64,000 bases of DNA from an uncultured Piscinibacter sp. GTDB taxonomy: Bacteria; Pseudomonadota; Gammaproteobacteria; Burkholderiales; Burkholderiaceae_C. The position numbers and the translations under genes are program-made. The notes beneath the pieces were generated by a model. It searched no databases. It had not been told where the DNA came from and saw only the letters and a program-made list of their open reading frames with translations. Of this stretch, positions 1 to 9,233 are shown one piece after another. The stretch lies in NCBI RefSeq assembly GCF_937952055.1, contig NZ_CALFYO010000021.1:124001-188000 (forward strand). The letters run 5' to 3'. The stretch's first letter is position 1, and the number at the start of each line of letters is the position of its first letter.

Positions 1-1326
1 GCCGTCGTCCACAGTGTCGACACGCGTGTCGTTGTAGCGGCCGGCCAGCGTGAGCTGCAGGTCGGGCCGCAGCGAGACCAGGTCGTGCGCGTAGACGCTG
101 GTGGTGCGGCTGCGGCCCGAGACGAGCGCGTCGGTCTGCGGCTCCTCGCCCGGCACGACGAGCAGCGTCGGGTCCAGCGCGCCGGCCGCCTGCGTCTGCT
201 CGAAGCGGCTGGTCGAGCGGTCATGCGACACGCCGAGCGTGAGCTGCTGCGCCCCCAGCCGCTGCGTCGACTGCAGCGCGACGCCCGCGGCACGCTGGCG
301 CGAGTGCGTGCGGTTCTCCACCGCGGGATCGTCGACGACCGGCGGGTCGTACTCGTCGTTGAGGTCACCGTTGAGCGTGTCGACGCGCGAGCGCCGCACG
401 TAGGCCAGGGCGGAGAGCTGGTGCGTGCTGCTGAGGTCGGTGCTCGCGTTCAGCGCCAGCATCGTCATGACGTTGTCGGTGATGTCGGGCCGGGTGTAGA
501 CGCGCTCGCGGCGCTGCGCCAGCATCGACTCGGGCAGCGGGCCATTGCCGATCAGGCGGTTCGTGGCATGAGTCAGGCTCAGGTCCCACGAGACGACGCT
601 GCCGTGTGCGCCGGTCTTGGCGAACAGCTGGCGGATGCGCGAGGGCGAGTAGTCGCGCCAGCCGTCCTCGTCGAGCGAGCCCGCGGCAAGGAACAGGTGC
701 CCGGACTCGCCGAGCCGCCGGCCGTGCGTGACCTCGCCGCTGAAGCGCCTGAACGAGCCAGCCTGCAGTTCGACTTCGGTGCCCGGGTGGCTGTCGCCGC
801 TCTTCGTCTGCAGCGTCAGCGCGCCGCCCAGCGTGTTCAGGCCGAACATCGGGTTCGAGCCGGGCATCAGCGTCAGGCTGGCCAGCGCCGCACGCGGCAC
901 CAGGTCCCAGTTCACCACGTCGCCGAAGGGCTCGTTGATGCGCACGCCGTCCTGGAACACCGACAGGCCTTGCGGCGTGCCCAGCAGCGGGCTGGCGGTG
1001 AAACCGCGGTAGTTGACGTCCATCTGGTACGGGTTGCCCTGCACCTCGTTGACGTTGGCGCTGGGCATCAGCGTGGTCAGCGCGTCGGGCAGGTTCAGGC
1101 TCTGCGCCTGTCGCAGCCGCCGGTCACCGAGCGTCTGCACGTTCGACGGGATCTGGTCCCTGGGCACGCCGACGCCGGGCAGCGGCGTGGCGCCGACCAC
1201 CTCGACGCGCGGCAGCGAGGCATCGTTCGTCTGCTGCGACTGCGCCTGGGCGAGACCGGCGAACAGCGCCAGACCGGCCAGCGCGACGGGGTGACGCCGG
1301 CACGGCGGCATGCGGGTGCAGAGCAT
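1..1326 (-). CDS. TonB-dependent outer-membrane receptor, partial (C-terminus beyond left edge)
   Basis: Outer-membrane ligand-gated channel expected to import a chelate or cofactor with energy from TonB-ExbBD. The reading frame stays open to base 1, so 442 codons of the N-terminal part are seen and the rest of the barrel is missing. The start at 1326 is preceded by a strong AAGGAG site. A signal peptide ending near AQAQ is followed by a plug domain with typical features: LPDALTTLMPSANVNEVQG, then NYRGF, QGLSVFQDGVRINEP and GSNPMFGLNTLGGALTLQT. It is the last gene of the minus-strand operon that begins with the PQQ-associated ABC transporter. TonB receptors near xoxF in other methylotrophs carry lanthanide chelates (LutH-type). 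That role here is inference from context only. Confidence 0.9.
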   Translation of the reverse strand, partial: MLCTRMPPCRRHPVALAGLALFAGLAQAQSQQTNDASLPRVEVVGATPLPGVGVPRDQIPSNVQTLGDRRLRQAQSLNLPDALTTLMPSANVNEVQGNPYQMDVNYRGFTASPLLGTPQGLSVFQDGVRINEPFGDVVNWDLVPRAALASLTLMPGSNPMFGLNTLGGALTLQTKSGDSHPGTEVELQAGSFRRFSGEVTHGRRLGESGHLFLAAGSLDEDGWRDYSPSRIRQLFAKTGAHGSVVSWDLSLTHATNRLIGNGPLPESMLAQRRERVYTRPDITDNVMTMLALNASTDLSSTHQLSALAYVRRSRVDTLNGDLNDEYDPPVVDDPAVENRTHSRQRAAGVALQSTQRLGAQQLTLGVSHDRSTSRFEQTQAAGALDPTLLVVPGEEPQTDALVSGRSRTTSVYAHDLVSLRPDLQLTLAGRYNDTRVDTVDDG

Positions 1327-1430
1327 GGGTCTCCTTCGGAATGGCCGCCGTCACGGGCGGGCGCGGCGGGCTTTGCGCCGAAGCTACCGATCCGCGGCCC
1401 GGGAAGCCAGGGAAATCTTCCCGGCACGCC

Positions 1431-2072
1431 TCAGACCGACGACGAGGCAATGACCCGGTGACGGATCGCCAGGTGGGCCAGTGCCGCCGACGTGGCCACG
1501 CCCAGCTTCTCCTTGATCGCACTCTGGTGGTTGGAGACCGTCTTGGCGCTGAGGCTGAGCGCTGCCGCGCATTCGCCGGCCGAGTGGCCCAGTGCGAGCA
1601 GGCGGAACACTTCGAACTCGCGCGCGCTCAGCGAGGCGAGGCGCGCGCCTTCGTCGAGGGGCGCGCGCACGCTCAGCAGCTCGGCGGGCAGTTCGGGGGC
1701 GAGGTAGCGGCGCCCGGCGTGCAGCGCACGCACGCCGTCGACCAGGCACTGCGGCGGGCTGGACTTGGGAATGTAGCCTTGTGCTCCGGCCTCGAAGGCG
1801 CGCCTCACCAGCAGCGCGCTGTCGTGCATGCTGAAGACGAGCACGCGCAGGCCCTCGTGCCGCTGGCACAGCCGGCGGATCAGCTCCGTGCCCCCGCCGG
1901 GCATCGACAGGTCGGTGACGAGCACGTCCGGCCGATGCTCGCCGCAGGCGGCATAGGCCGCCGTCCCGTCGCCGGCGTCGGCCACCACGCGGATGTCACC
2001 GCCGTGCTCGAGCAGGCGCTGGTAGCCGGCGCGCACCACCGGGTGGTCGTCCGCGATGAGCACCCGGATCAT
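1431..2072 (-). CDS. NarL/FixJ-family response regulator
   Basis: Two-domain DNA-binding response regulator of 213 residues. The receiver domain has the acidic pair at residues 8-9 (ADDHPVVRAG), phosphoacceptor Asp54 in VLVTDLSMPGG and the conserved Lys in YIPKSS. The C-terminal LuxR-type helix-turn-helix reads LSAREFEVFRLLALGHS and then SAKTVSNHQSAIKEKL. Its ATG overlaps the stop of the upstream Bug-family gene (ATGA), so translation is coupled to the transporter operon. No histidine kinase adjoins it. The nearest one in the window, at 22311-23666, has its own regulator, so the partner is unknown. The TonB receptor follows 104 bases downstream and could be a target or operon member. Confidence 0.93.
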   Translation of the reverse strand: MIRVLIADDHPVVRAGYQRLLEHGGDIRVVADAGDGTAAYAACGEHRPDVLVTDLSMPGGGTELIRRLCQRHEGLRVLVFSMHDSALLVRRAFEAGAQGYIPKSSPPQCLVDGVRALHAGRRYLAPELPAELLSVRAPLDEGARLASLSAREFEVFRLLALGHSAGECAAALSLSAKTVSNHQSAIKEKLGVATSAALAHLAIRHRVIASSSV

Positions 2073-3061
2073 GGCCCGGTGCCCACCCGCGACAGGCCCA
2101 TGCGCTCGACGGCGACCTTCTCCTTCGCATACTGCTCGCGCAGCCAGGCGCCGTACTCGGCCGGGCCGAGGTAGTCGAGCTCCTGGTCGTACTTGGCAAT
2201 CTCGTTGACGAAGGCCGGATCGAACATCGCCTTGCGGAAGGCATCGTGCAGCGTCGTCACGATCGCCGGCGGCAGGCCGCGCGGCCCGCCGAGTCCATAA
2301 GGCGACATGGCGACGATCGGAAAGCCGAGCTCCTTCAACGTCGGCACGCTCGGCCAGCGCGGCGAGCGCTTGGCCGCGAAGGTGGCGAGCAGGCGCAGCC
2401 GGCCGTTGTCGACCATGGGCGCGAAGCCGGTGGAGTTCACGCCCACCATCACCTGCCCGGAGTCCACCGCCAGCAGCTGCTCGGAGGTGCCCTTGTACGG
2501 TACGTGGATGTACTTGAGGCCGCGCGCGGTGAACAGCTCCTCCAGCACCACGTGCGGCGTGGTGCCCACGCCATTGGTGGCGATGCTCAGCTCGCCCGGG
2601 TGAGCGCGGGCATAGGCGAACAGGTCGTCGAGCGTGCGGAAGGCGCTGGCGCCCTGCACCAGCACGCCGAAGGTGACCCCGGAGATCTGGATGATTGGGG
2701 TGACGTCGCGGATCGGGTCCCACAGCACCTTCTGCGTGAAAGGCACGCGAAGCACCGGCTGCGGGATCTGCGCGATGGTGTAGCCGTCGGGATCGGCCTG
2801 CTGCAGGATGGGCATGGCCATGGTGCCGCCGGCGCCGGGGCGGTTCTCCACCACCACGCGCTGGCTGAGATGGCGGCTGGCGAGTTCGGCCAGCAGCCGC
2901 ATCGTGATGTCGGTGGCGCCTCCGGCCGGCCAGGGCACCCACAGCATGATCGGCCTGCCGGTGGGGAACGGCTGGCTGGCGCGAACCGACCACGCACCCA
3001 GCGTGGCCGCGGCGCAGGACGCGCCCAGCCAGCGGCGACGGGACCATCTCGACGGGTTCAC
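2069..3061 (-). CDS. Bug/TctC-family solute-binding protein
   Basis: Periplasmic solute-binding protein of 330 residues of the Bug family (tripartite tricarboxylate transporter receptor type), common in Burkholderiales. A twin-arginine-like leader (SRRRWLGASCAAATLG) is followed by family landmarks: the segment PIMLWVPWPAGGATDI, then VVENRPGAGGTMA and YIHVPYKGTSEQLLAV. A GTG start at 3061 is chosen. It has an AGGAGG site just upstream and a GTGA overlap with the stop of the ABC permease gene. No tctA/tctB membrane partners are nearby. Coupling to a PQQ-associated ABC permease instead is unusual. It may sense or deliver a carboxylate or chelate, but the ligand cannot be read from sequence. Confidence 0.9.
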   Translation of the reverse strand: MNPSRWSRRRWLGASCAAATLGAWSVRASQPFPTGRPIMLWVPWPAGGATDITMRLLAELASRHLSQRVVVENRPGAGGTMAMPILQQADPDGYTIAQIPQPVLRVPFTQKVLWDPIRDVTPIIQISGVTFGVLVQGASAFRTLDDLFAYARAHPGELSIATNGVGTTPHVVLEELFTARGLKYIHVPYKGTSEQLLAVDSGQVMVGVNSTGFAPMVDNGRLRLLATFAAKRSPRWPSVPTLKELGFPIVAMSPYGLGGPRGLPPAIVTTLHDAFRKAMFDPAFVNEIAKYDQELDYLGPAEYGAWLREQYAKEKVAVERMGLSRVGTGP

Positions 3062-3918
3062 GATCCGCCTCCTCGCTTGGTCAGGCCGCCGAAGCCGCGC
3101 TGCGGGTCGTAGCCCCAGCAGGCAAAGCCGAAGAACACCACCAGGCACCCGAGCACCACCCAGGGTGCCAGGCCGGGTTCCTTGCCGTACCAGGCGAAGC
3201 GAATCCACTCCACCGCGTGGGTGAACGGGTTGAAGCGCGCCAGCTGGTAGACCCACTCGGCGCCCGACTCCTGCAGCTTCCACAGCGGGTACAGCGCGGT
3301 GGAGATGAAGTACATCGGGAAGATGACGAAGTTCATCGTGCCGGCGAAATTCTCCAGCTGCTTGATGTGCACCGACAGCAGCAGACCCAGCGCACCGAGC
3401 ATCAGCGCGCCCGCGAGCAGCGCCACCAGCGCATGCAGCGTGGTCCACGAGAGCACGGGCAGCTCGGTGCCGAGCAGCAGCGCGACGACCACGAACGCGA
3501 GCGCCTGCAGCACGGACAGCAGCGCCGTCGCGCACAGCTTGCAGAACAGCAGCCACGCCCTCGGCAGCGGCGCGGTCAGCAGCAGCCGCATCAGGCCCAT
3601 CTCGCGGTCGTAGACCATCGCCAGCGACGACTGCATGCCGTTGAACAGCAGCACCATGCCCACCAGGCCCGGCACGATGTAGACGTCGTAGGGGATGTAG
3701 GTGTCGTAGGGCTCGACGATCGCCACGCCGAAGACGTTGCGGAAGCCGGCGGCAAACACCGCCAGCCACAGCAGCGGCCGCACCAGCGCCGAGACGAGGC
3801 GCCCGGTCTGCTGCGAGAACTTCAGCAGCTCGCGCAGCACGATGGCGCGCAAGGCCTGCAGCGCATGCGGCAGGCCGCGACGGACGCCGGAGGCGGGGCT
3901 CAGCGCGGTTGCTTGCAC
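3058..3918 (-). CDS. ABC-2 type permease of the PQQ alcohol dehydrogenase-associated system (PedC-like)
   Basis: Integral membrane permease of 286 residues, ABC-2 family. About six hydrophobic segments are visible, for example LVRPLLWLAVFAAGF, LVGMVLLFNGMQSSLAMVYD and LHALVALLAGALMLGALGLL. The conserved stretch YDREMGLMRLLLTAPLPR is the usual ABC-2 coupling region. Members of this family sit with PQQ-dependent ethanol/phenylethanol oxidation genes in Pseudomonas (ped/exa loci), but the cargo is not established. I place the start at GTG 3918, behind GGAGA, so it overlaps the end of the substrate-binding gene by 19 bases. A longer frame reaching further into that gene has no support. Confidence 0.85.
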   Translation of the reverse strand: MQATALSPASGVRRGLPHALQALRAIVLRELLKFSQQTGRLVSALVRPLLWLAVFAAGFRNVFGVAIVEPYDTYIPYDVYIVPGLVGMVLLFNGMQSSLAMVYDREMGLMRLLLTAPLPRAWLLFCKLCATALLSVLQALAFVVVALLLGTELPVLSWTTLHALVALLAGALMLGALGLLLSVHIKQLENFAGTMNFVIFPMYFISTALYPLWKLQESGAEWVYQLARFNPFTHAVEWIRFAWYGKEPGLAPWVVLGCLVVFFGFACWGYDPQRGFGGLTKRGGGS

Positions 3919-5060
3919 AGCTTCTCCGGTGCGTCGTGGCCCAGGGTGTCGAGCACGTTGGTCGGGTGCAGCAGCCCTTCGATCGGCGCCTGCGAGATCA
4001 CGCCCTGGCCGTCGGTCAGCAGCAGCGTCTGGCGCAACTGGCCGTCCCAGGGACGGAAGGTCATGCCCACGCCCTTCGAGCCGTCCACCGGGTTCTTCGC
4101 GATCGCCTGCGCCCAGGCGGCATTCGGCCCCTTGGGCGCGGCGACGGCGGCGCCGACCAGCGCCTTGCCGGCCATCCAGGCCGACCAGTCGTGCGCCGTC
4201 ATCGGCCGCCGGGTCGCCTTCATGAATCGTCTCGACACCTGCGGCGCGCCGAAGCGCTCGAACTGCGCATGCCACGCGAGGGCCACCAGGCCGCCGTCGC
4301 CGACCACCGGCCGCGGCAGCACGGTGCGGTAGGGCAGCGTGCGAGCGAACTCGCCGTCGCTGTCCACCACCCAGACAGCGTCGTACTGCGCGCCGGCGGT
4401 GAGCAGCAGCGGGTTGGCCAGGTCGCGCTCGCGCGGGTCGGCCGACATCTTGAACGGCTTGCTGCCCACCACCTTCAGCCCGTAGCGCTTCATCGACGCC
4501 TGCACGGTGGAGGCACGCTGCTGGTCGGCCGGGCTCGGGCCGGTGAGGAGCAGCACGTTGGTCCACTTGCGTGACACCAGCGTCTGCGCCAGCGCATCGG
4601 CGCGCATGCGCTCGCTGGGCATCAGGTGGAACAGCCGCGCGCGGCAGTCCTGCGCGCGCAGCCGGTCGGCCGGCTCGCTGAGGTTGAGCACCGGGATCTT
4701 CACGGCATCGGCCACGGCCAGCAGCCAGTCGGCCGGCAGGTCGGCCAGCAGCACGGCGGCACCGGCCTTCTCGGCCGCGGCAGCCGCGGCACGGGCCGCC
4801 TCGAGCGACGCCGCCGACTTGCTCTCCAGCGCCACCTTGGCACCGACGGCGTCGAGCTCGAACTGGCCCTCGTCGAGCGCCATCTTCACGCCGTCTTCGG
4901 CCGGCCCGGTCGGGTGGCCGAGGTAGGCGCGCTCGGCGCGCGAACGCTCCAGCCTCGTGTCGTCGGCCGGGAACAGCAAGGCAGCCTTCAGCGTCTGCGC
5001 GGCCAGCGGCGCCGTGGCGCCCGCCAGTGCCAGAGCCACAACGATCGCGAGCGACTTCAT
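3900..5060 (-). CDS. ABC transporter substrate-binding protein, PQQ-dependent alcohol dehydrogenase system
   Basis: Periplasmic binding protein of 386 residues with a Sec leader (MKSLAIVVALALAGATAPLAAQ). The fold looks like the Leu/Ile/Val-binding (type 1) class. Long alternating segments include AAVLLADLPADWLLAVADAV and KWTNVLLLTGPSPADQQRA. It matches the family found with PQQ-linked alcohol dehydrogenase ABC systems, alongside the YVTN propeller and the ABC-2 permease that flank it here. The ATG at 5060 overlaps the stop of the propeller gene (ATGA). The ligand is unknown. The protein may report on alcohol, PQQ or metal status rather than feed classical import, because ABC-2 permeases usually export. 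Confidence 0.87.
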   Translation of the reverse strand: MKSLAIVVALALAGATAPLAAQTLKAALLFPADDTRLERSRAERAYLGHPTGPAEDGVKMALDEGQFELDAVGAKVALESKSAASLEAARAAAAAAEKAGAAVLLADLPADWLLAVADAVKIPVLNLSEPADRLRAQDCRARLFHLMPSERMRADALAQTLVSRKWTNVLLLTGPSPADQQRASTVQASMKRYGLKVVGSKPFKMSADPRERDLANPLLLTAGAQYDAVWVVDSDGEFARTLPYRTVLPRPVVGDGGLVALAWHAQFERFGAPQVSRRFMKATRRPMTAHDWSAWMAGKALVGAAVAAPKGPNAAWAQAIAKNPVDGSKGVGMTFRPWDGQLRQTLLLTDGQGVISQAPIEGLLHPTNVLDTLGHDAPEKLCKQPR

Positions 5061-6025
5061 TCGACGATCACCAGCCCGTACGGCACACGGCCGACCGGGA
5101 TGCTCTTCACCGCCTTGGCGCCGGCCACGTCGACCACGGTCACGTCGTCGCTCAGGCCGTTGACCACCCACAGGCGCCGCTCTGCCTTGTCGAGCGTGAC
5201 GTTCCAGGCCCGCTTGCCGACCAGCACGAGGTCGGTCACTTTTCGGGCGGGCACGTCGACGAACGCCACGTGGTTGGCCTTGCCCAGCGAGACGAAGGCG
5301 CGCTTGCCGTCCTTGGTCATCGTGATCCCCACCGGCGAGATGTCCTCGCTGCGCGCGCCCTTGACCGTGAACTTGACCGAGCCGACGACACTGTAGTCGG
5401 CGGTGGAGATGATGCTGACGCTGGCATCGAGCTCGTTGGTGACCCACAGCTCCTTGCCGTCCGGAGTGATCGCCATGCGTCGCGGCCGCTTGCCGACCTT
5501 GACGTTCTTCACCACCTTGGCGGAGGCGATGTCGATCACGTGCACCATGCTCGCCACCTCGGAGGTGACGTACAGGGTCTTGCCGTCGGCGCTGACCTTG
5601 ACCCCCTCGGGCTCCTGGCCGACCTTGATCGACTGCAGCACCTTGCCGGTGGCGGCGTCGATGAAGCTGGCCTCGGCCTCGTCCTCGTTCGACACGTAGA
5701 TGGTCTTGCCGTCGGGCGACAGGTCGAAGGCCTCGGGCTCGTCGCCCAGGGAAACGCGGCGCACCGACTTGCCGGTGGCGGGGTCGATCACCTCGGCGGC
5801 ATTGGAGTCGGTGCAGGCCACCATCAGCTTGCCGTCGGGCAGGCGCTGGATGTGGCGGCCGCGCTTGCAGATGGGCACGGTGCCCTTCACCGTCAGCGTC
5901 TGCGTGTCGATCAGCGTCAGCGCATCGTCCTTCTCGCTGCTCACGTAGGCCGTGCCCTGCGCCGCGGCGGCAGCGGCGGCGAAGACCAGGCAGAGCGCGG
6001 TCGAGGCGCGGGGGGCGAGGATCAC
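5057..6025 (-). CDS. YVTN-family beta-propeller protein, PQQ-associated
   Basis: Secreted beta-propeller of 322 residues. The leader ends near AAAAAQG and is followed by about seven repeats with the YVTN signature: TAYVSSEKDDALTLID, KTIYVSNEDEAEASFID, KTLYVTSEVASMVHVID, KELWVTNELDASVSII and others. The same family appears with PQQ-dependent alcohol oxidation ABC clusters. It probably acts in the periplasm as a scaffold or in cofactor handling, but no catalytic residues are evident. It is the second gene of the operon, 22 bases after the ATPase stop, and is coupled to the next gene by ATGA. A second, different YVTN propeller lies in the xox cluster at 13451-14404. Confidence 0.9.
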   Translation of the reverse strand: MILAPRASTALCLVFAAAAAAAQGTAYVSSEKDDALTLIDTQTLTVKGTVPICKRGRHIQRLPDGKLMVACTDSNAAEVIDPATGKSVRRVSLGDEPEAFDLSPDGKTIYVSNEDEAEASFIDAATGKVLQSIKVGQEPEGVKVSADGKTLYVTSEVASMVHVIDIASAKVVKNVKVGKRPRRMAITPDGKELWVTNELDASVSIISTADYSVVGSVKFTVKGARSEDISPVGITMTKDGKRAFVSLGKANHVAFVDVPARKVTDLVLVGKRAWNVTLDKAERRLWVVNGLSDDVTVVDVAGAKAVKSIPVGRVPYGLVIVE

Positions 6026-6047
6026 GGGTCGGTCTCCTTGTCGTCGG

Positions 6048-6785
6048 TCAATGCGTGCGGGCGATGAAACCGGCTTCGAGCGTCGCCTCGCCCAGCGCCT
6101 CGGTCACGGCGCTCGGGCTGCCGTCCGCCAGCAGCTTGCCCTTGTGCAGCACCAGGACGCGGTCGGCGCCTTCGGTCTCCTCCACCCAGTGTGTCGCCCA
6201 CAGCACGCAGACGCCGCGCTCGCGCACGTCGGCGTGCAGCGCGGCGAGCAAGTCCTGGCGGGACTTCGGGTCGAGGCCGACGGTCGCCTCGTCCATCAGC
6301 AGCATGGCCGGTTGGTGCAGGTTTGCGCGAACCAGTTCCACTTTCCTGCGATTGCCGCCCGACAGCTCGCGCACCTTGCGATCGAGCTGGTCGCGCAGGC
6401 CGAAGCGTTCGCACCCGGCCTCGATGCGCTCGCGCGCCAAGGTCCCGGGCAGGCCGTGCAGATCGGCCTGGAACTGCAGGTTGCGGCGGATGCTGAGGTC
6501 GAGGTCCAGCGAGATCTGCTGGAACACCACGCCGATGTGGCGCAGCGCCGCGGCGCCGGCATGGCGAAGCGAGTGTCCGGCCACCTCGACGTCGCCCTCG
6601 TCGGCCGCGAACAGGCCGGTGAGCACCTGGAACAGCGTGGACTTGCCCGCGCCGTTGGGCCCGAGCAGCGCGACGAAGCTGCCCGGCGAGAGTTCGAGCG
6701 TCAGCTGGTCGAGGGCGGCATGCTTGCCATAGCGCTTGGTCAGACCCGTCGTGCGCAACACGGCGGCTGGAGCTTGATTCGTCAT
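6048..6785 (-). CDS. ABC transporter ATP-binding protein, PQQ alcohol dehydrogenase system
   Basis: Cytoplasmic ABC ATPase of 245 residues. Walker A is GPNGAGKST, the Q-loop is in VVFQQISLD, the signature is LSGGNRRKVE, Walker B is LLMDEATVGLD and the switch His is in WATHW. The start at 6785 (MTNQAPAAV) is chosen because the ABC fold begins at once. The longer in-frame extension upstream is low-complexity and would run into the divergent promoter region of xoxF. It pairs with the ABC-2 permease at 3058-3918. It is the first gene of the leftward operon, divergent from xoxF across 585 bases, so the two transcription units may share regulation. Confidence 0.93.
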   Translation of the reverse strand: MTNQAPAAVLRTTGLTKRYGKHAALDQLTLELSPGSFVALLGPNGAGKSTLFQVLTGLFAADEGDVEVAGHSLRHAGAAALRHIGVVFQQISLDLDLSIRRNLQFQADLHGLPGTLARERIEAGCERFGLRDQLDRKVRELSGGNRRKVELVRANLHQPAMLLMDEATVGLDPKSRQDLLAALHADVRERGVCVLWATHWVEETEGADRVLVLHKGKLLADGSPSAVTEALGEATLEAGFIARTH

Positions 6786-7370
6786 CGATGCGGTCGGGCC
6801 TGAATGTCTTCCTGCGGCATGGTCGGAGGGGCCGTTCGAGCAAGGCATGGGCCCGCCCGGAGGCGCCGCCATTGAACGGGCGCGCCCCGACGGCCGCAAG
6901 GCAGTGGAATCCCCCGCTTGATTTTTCCATGCACGTCCCCTGGCTGCCGGGGCCGCCGCGACAGACCCGTCGGCTGTCTCGCGCGGATGAAACACTCTGT
7001 GCCGGCTGCGATGACACGGATTCGGCGCACCTTGTTCGGAGACTTGGCCGAGCCGCCCGCCGCGTCAGCGGAACGCCGTCCAAACACCCGTGGTTTCCCT
7101 ATCAGGATGATCCCTCGCGCGCTCGTCCGGCGGAGGCAGAAGGAGCACATTTTCTCCTGTCGGATCGCCCCGGCGGTCAGCCATTGTCGGCGCGACAGCG
7201 TTGAGGTTGGCGAGCGCCGGTCTGCAACGCACAGATCCGGCAAGAGGCCGAACAAGCAGGCGCAGAAATTGCGGTTGGGCCGACGCCGAGCTCTCGAGGT
7301 CGCGCGGGGGGTTGGTCCATTGGGTTGATCCGCGCGAACGGACTCCGGTCACTTCAACAAGGAGACATCG
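6786..7370. promoter_or_regulatory. Divergent intergenic region between PQQ-ABC operon and xoxF
   Basis: This 585-base stretch carries no convincing gene. Short frames in it lack protein-like composition. It must hold the leftward promoter of the ABC operon and the rightward promoter of xoxF. Its length compared with other gaps in the window suggests room for several regulator sites. I cannot assign -35/-10 hexamers confidently. The xoxF ribosome-binding site AAGGAGA lies about 7 bases before the ATG at 7371. Confidence 0.6.
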
Positions 7371-9194
7371 ATGCGAATTTCAGGGCAATCCCGCAGGCTA
7401 GCCTGGTCGACCTTGGGTCTGGCGGCTTCTCTCGCGGTTCCGGGTCTGGCGCTGGCCAACGCGGACGTGGAGAAGAACATCGCCAACTCCAAGAACTGGG
7501 CGATGCAAGCTGGTGACATGTTCAACCAGCGCTACAGCAAGCTGAACCAGATCAACAAGGGCAACGTCGGCAAGATGCAGGTGGCCTGGACGTTCTCCAC
7601 CGGCGTGCTGCGTGGTCACGAAGGCTCGCCGCTGGTGGTCGACGGCACGATGTACCTGCACTCGCCGTTCCCCAACAAGGTCTTCGCGATCGACCTCGAC
7701 ACGCAGAAGATCAAGTGGAAGTACGAGCCCAAGCAGGATCCGGCGGTCATCCCGCAGATGTGCTGCGACACGGTCAACCGCGGTCTGGCTTATGCCGAAG
7801 GCAAGGTCATCCTGCAGCAGGCCGATTCGATGCTCGTCGCGCTCGACGCCAAAACCGGCAAGCCGGTGTGGAGCACCAAGAACGGCGACCCGAAGCTCGG
7901 CGCGGTGAACACCAACGCGCCGCACGTCTTCAAGGACAAGGTCATCACCGGCATCTCCGGTGGCGAGTGGGGCGTGCGCGGCTTCATCGCGGCGTACAAC
8001 CTGTCCGACGGCAAGCTGGCGTGGAAGGGCTACAGCGTCGGCCCGGACAACGAGATGCTGATCGATCCGGACAAGACGATGACCTGGACCGACGGCAAGC
8101 TGGCGCCGGTGGGCAAGGACTCTTCGCTGAAGACCTGGAAGGGCGACCAGTGGAAGATCGGCGGCGGCACGACCTGGGGCTGGTACAGCTACGACAAGGC
8201 GCTGAACCTGATGTACTACGGTACCGGCAACCCGTCGACCTGGAACCCCTCGCAGCGCCCTGGCGACAACAAGTGGTCGATGACCATCTTCGCGCGTGAC
8301 GTCGACACCGGCGTGGCCAAGTGGGTCTACCAGATGACCCCGTTCGACGAGTGGGACTTCGACGGCATCAACGAGATGATCCTGGCGGACATCCCGGTGA
8401 AGGGCAAGCCGACCAAGGCACTGGTGCACTTCGACCGCAACGGCTTCGCGTACACCATGGACCGCGCCACCGGCGCGCTCCTCGTGGCCGAGAAGTACGA
8501 CCCGAAGGTGAACTGGGCGACGCACGTCGACATGAAGACCGGCCGTCCGCAGGTGGTGGCGAAGTACTCGACCGCGAAGAACGGTCCCGACGTCAACACC
8601 AAGGGCATCTGCCCGGCGGCGCTCGGCTCGAAGGACCAGCAGCCGGCCTCGTTCGACCCGAACACCGGCCTGTTCTACGTGCCGACGAACCACGTCTGCA
8701 TGGACTACGAGCCGTTCAAGGTCGAGTACACCGCGGGCCAGCCGTACGTGGGCGCCACGCTGTCGATGTTCCCGGCTCCGGGCAGCCACGGCGGCATGGG
8801 CAACTACATCACCTGGGATGCCGGCAACGGCAAGATCGTCCAGAGCAAGCCTGAGAAGTTCTCGGTGTGGAGCGGCTCGCTCAATACCGCGGGCGGCATC
8901 AGCTGCTACGGCACGCTCGAGGGCTACTTCAAGTGCGTCGATGCCAAGGACATCACCAAGGAACTTTATAAGTTCCGCACACCCTCAGGGATCATCGGCA
9001 ACGTGTTCACGTACGAGCACAAGGGCAAGCAGTACATGGGCGTTTTCTCGGGCATTGGTGGCTGGGCCGGTATCGGCATGGCCGCTGGCCTGGAGAAGGA
9101 CACCGATGGCCTGGGTGCCGTGGGCGGCTACCGTGAGCTGAACCAGTACACCGACCTGGGCGGTTCGCTGACCATCTTCGCGCTGCCGAACTGA
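7371..9194 (+). CDS. xoxF: Lanthanide-dependent PQQ methanol dehydrogenase XoxF
   Basis: Periplasmic quinoprotein of 607 residues that oxidises methanol (and in some members formaldehyde) and passes electrons to a c-type cytochrome. A Sec leader ends near ALAN. An eight-bladed propeller follows, with the PQQ-contacting vicinal disulphide Cys131-Cys132 (PQMCCDT). By alignment from memory to characterised enzymes, the metal/PQQ site is Glu199 (SGGEWGVRG), Asn287 (GTGNPS), catalytic Asp329 and the extra Asp331 in [10 protein letters not shown]. The Asp two residues after the catalytic Asp is the hallmark of lanthanide XoxF enzymes; calcium MxaF enzymes have Ala there. The start is set by AAGGAGA before the ATG. 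A hairpin terminator follows before xoxG. No mxaF is present in the window. Confidence 0.97.
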   Translation: MRISGQSRRLAWSTLGLAASLAVPGLALANADVEKNIANSKNWAMQAGDMFNQRYSKLNQINKGNVGKMQVAWTFSTGVLRGHEGSPLVVDGTMYLHSPFPNKVFAIDLDTQKIKWKYEPKQDPAVIPQMCCDTVNRGLAYAEGKVILQQADSMLVALDAKTGKPVWSTKNGDPKLGAVNTNAPHVFKDKVITGISGGEWGVRGFIAAYNLSDGKLAWKGYSVGPDNEMLIDPDKTMTWTDGKLAPVGKDSSLKTWKGDQWKIGGGTTWGWYSYDKALNLMYYGTGNPSTWNPSQRPGDNKWSMTIFARDVDTGVAKWVYQMTPFDEWDFDGINEMILADIPVKGKPTKALVHFDRNGFAYTMDRATGALLVAEKYDPKVNWATHVDMKTGRPQVVAKYSTAKNGPDVNTKGICPAALGSKDQQPASFDPNTGLFYVPTNHVCMDYEPFKVEYTAGQPYVGATLSMFPAPGSHGGMGNYITWDAGNGKIVQSKPEKFSVWSGSLNTAGGISCYGTLEGYFKCVDAKDITKELYKFRTPSGIIGNVFTYEHKGKQYMGVFSGIGGWAGIGMAAGLEKDTDGLGAVGGYRELNQYTDLGGSLTIFALPN

Positions 9195-9233
9195 TCGCGA
9201 GAAGACCGGTCCAATGGGCCGGTTCGAACCCCG

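Noticed and set aside
1327..1430. GGGAA-ATC-TTCCC inverted repeat between the response regulator and TonB genes as a terminator
   Set aside because: The stem is only 5 bases and has no U-run on the minus strand. The operon probably continues.
2069..3061. Assigning the Bug protein to a tripartite tricarboxylate transporter in this locus
   Set aside because: No tctA or tctB membrane genes are nearby, and translation is coupled to an ABC-2 permease instead.
6786..7370. Short plus and minus frames in the ABC/xoxF divergent gap
   Set aside because: No family features, no ribosome-binding sites and mutually overlapping frames. It is treated as a regulatory region.
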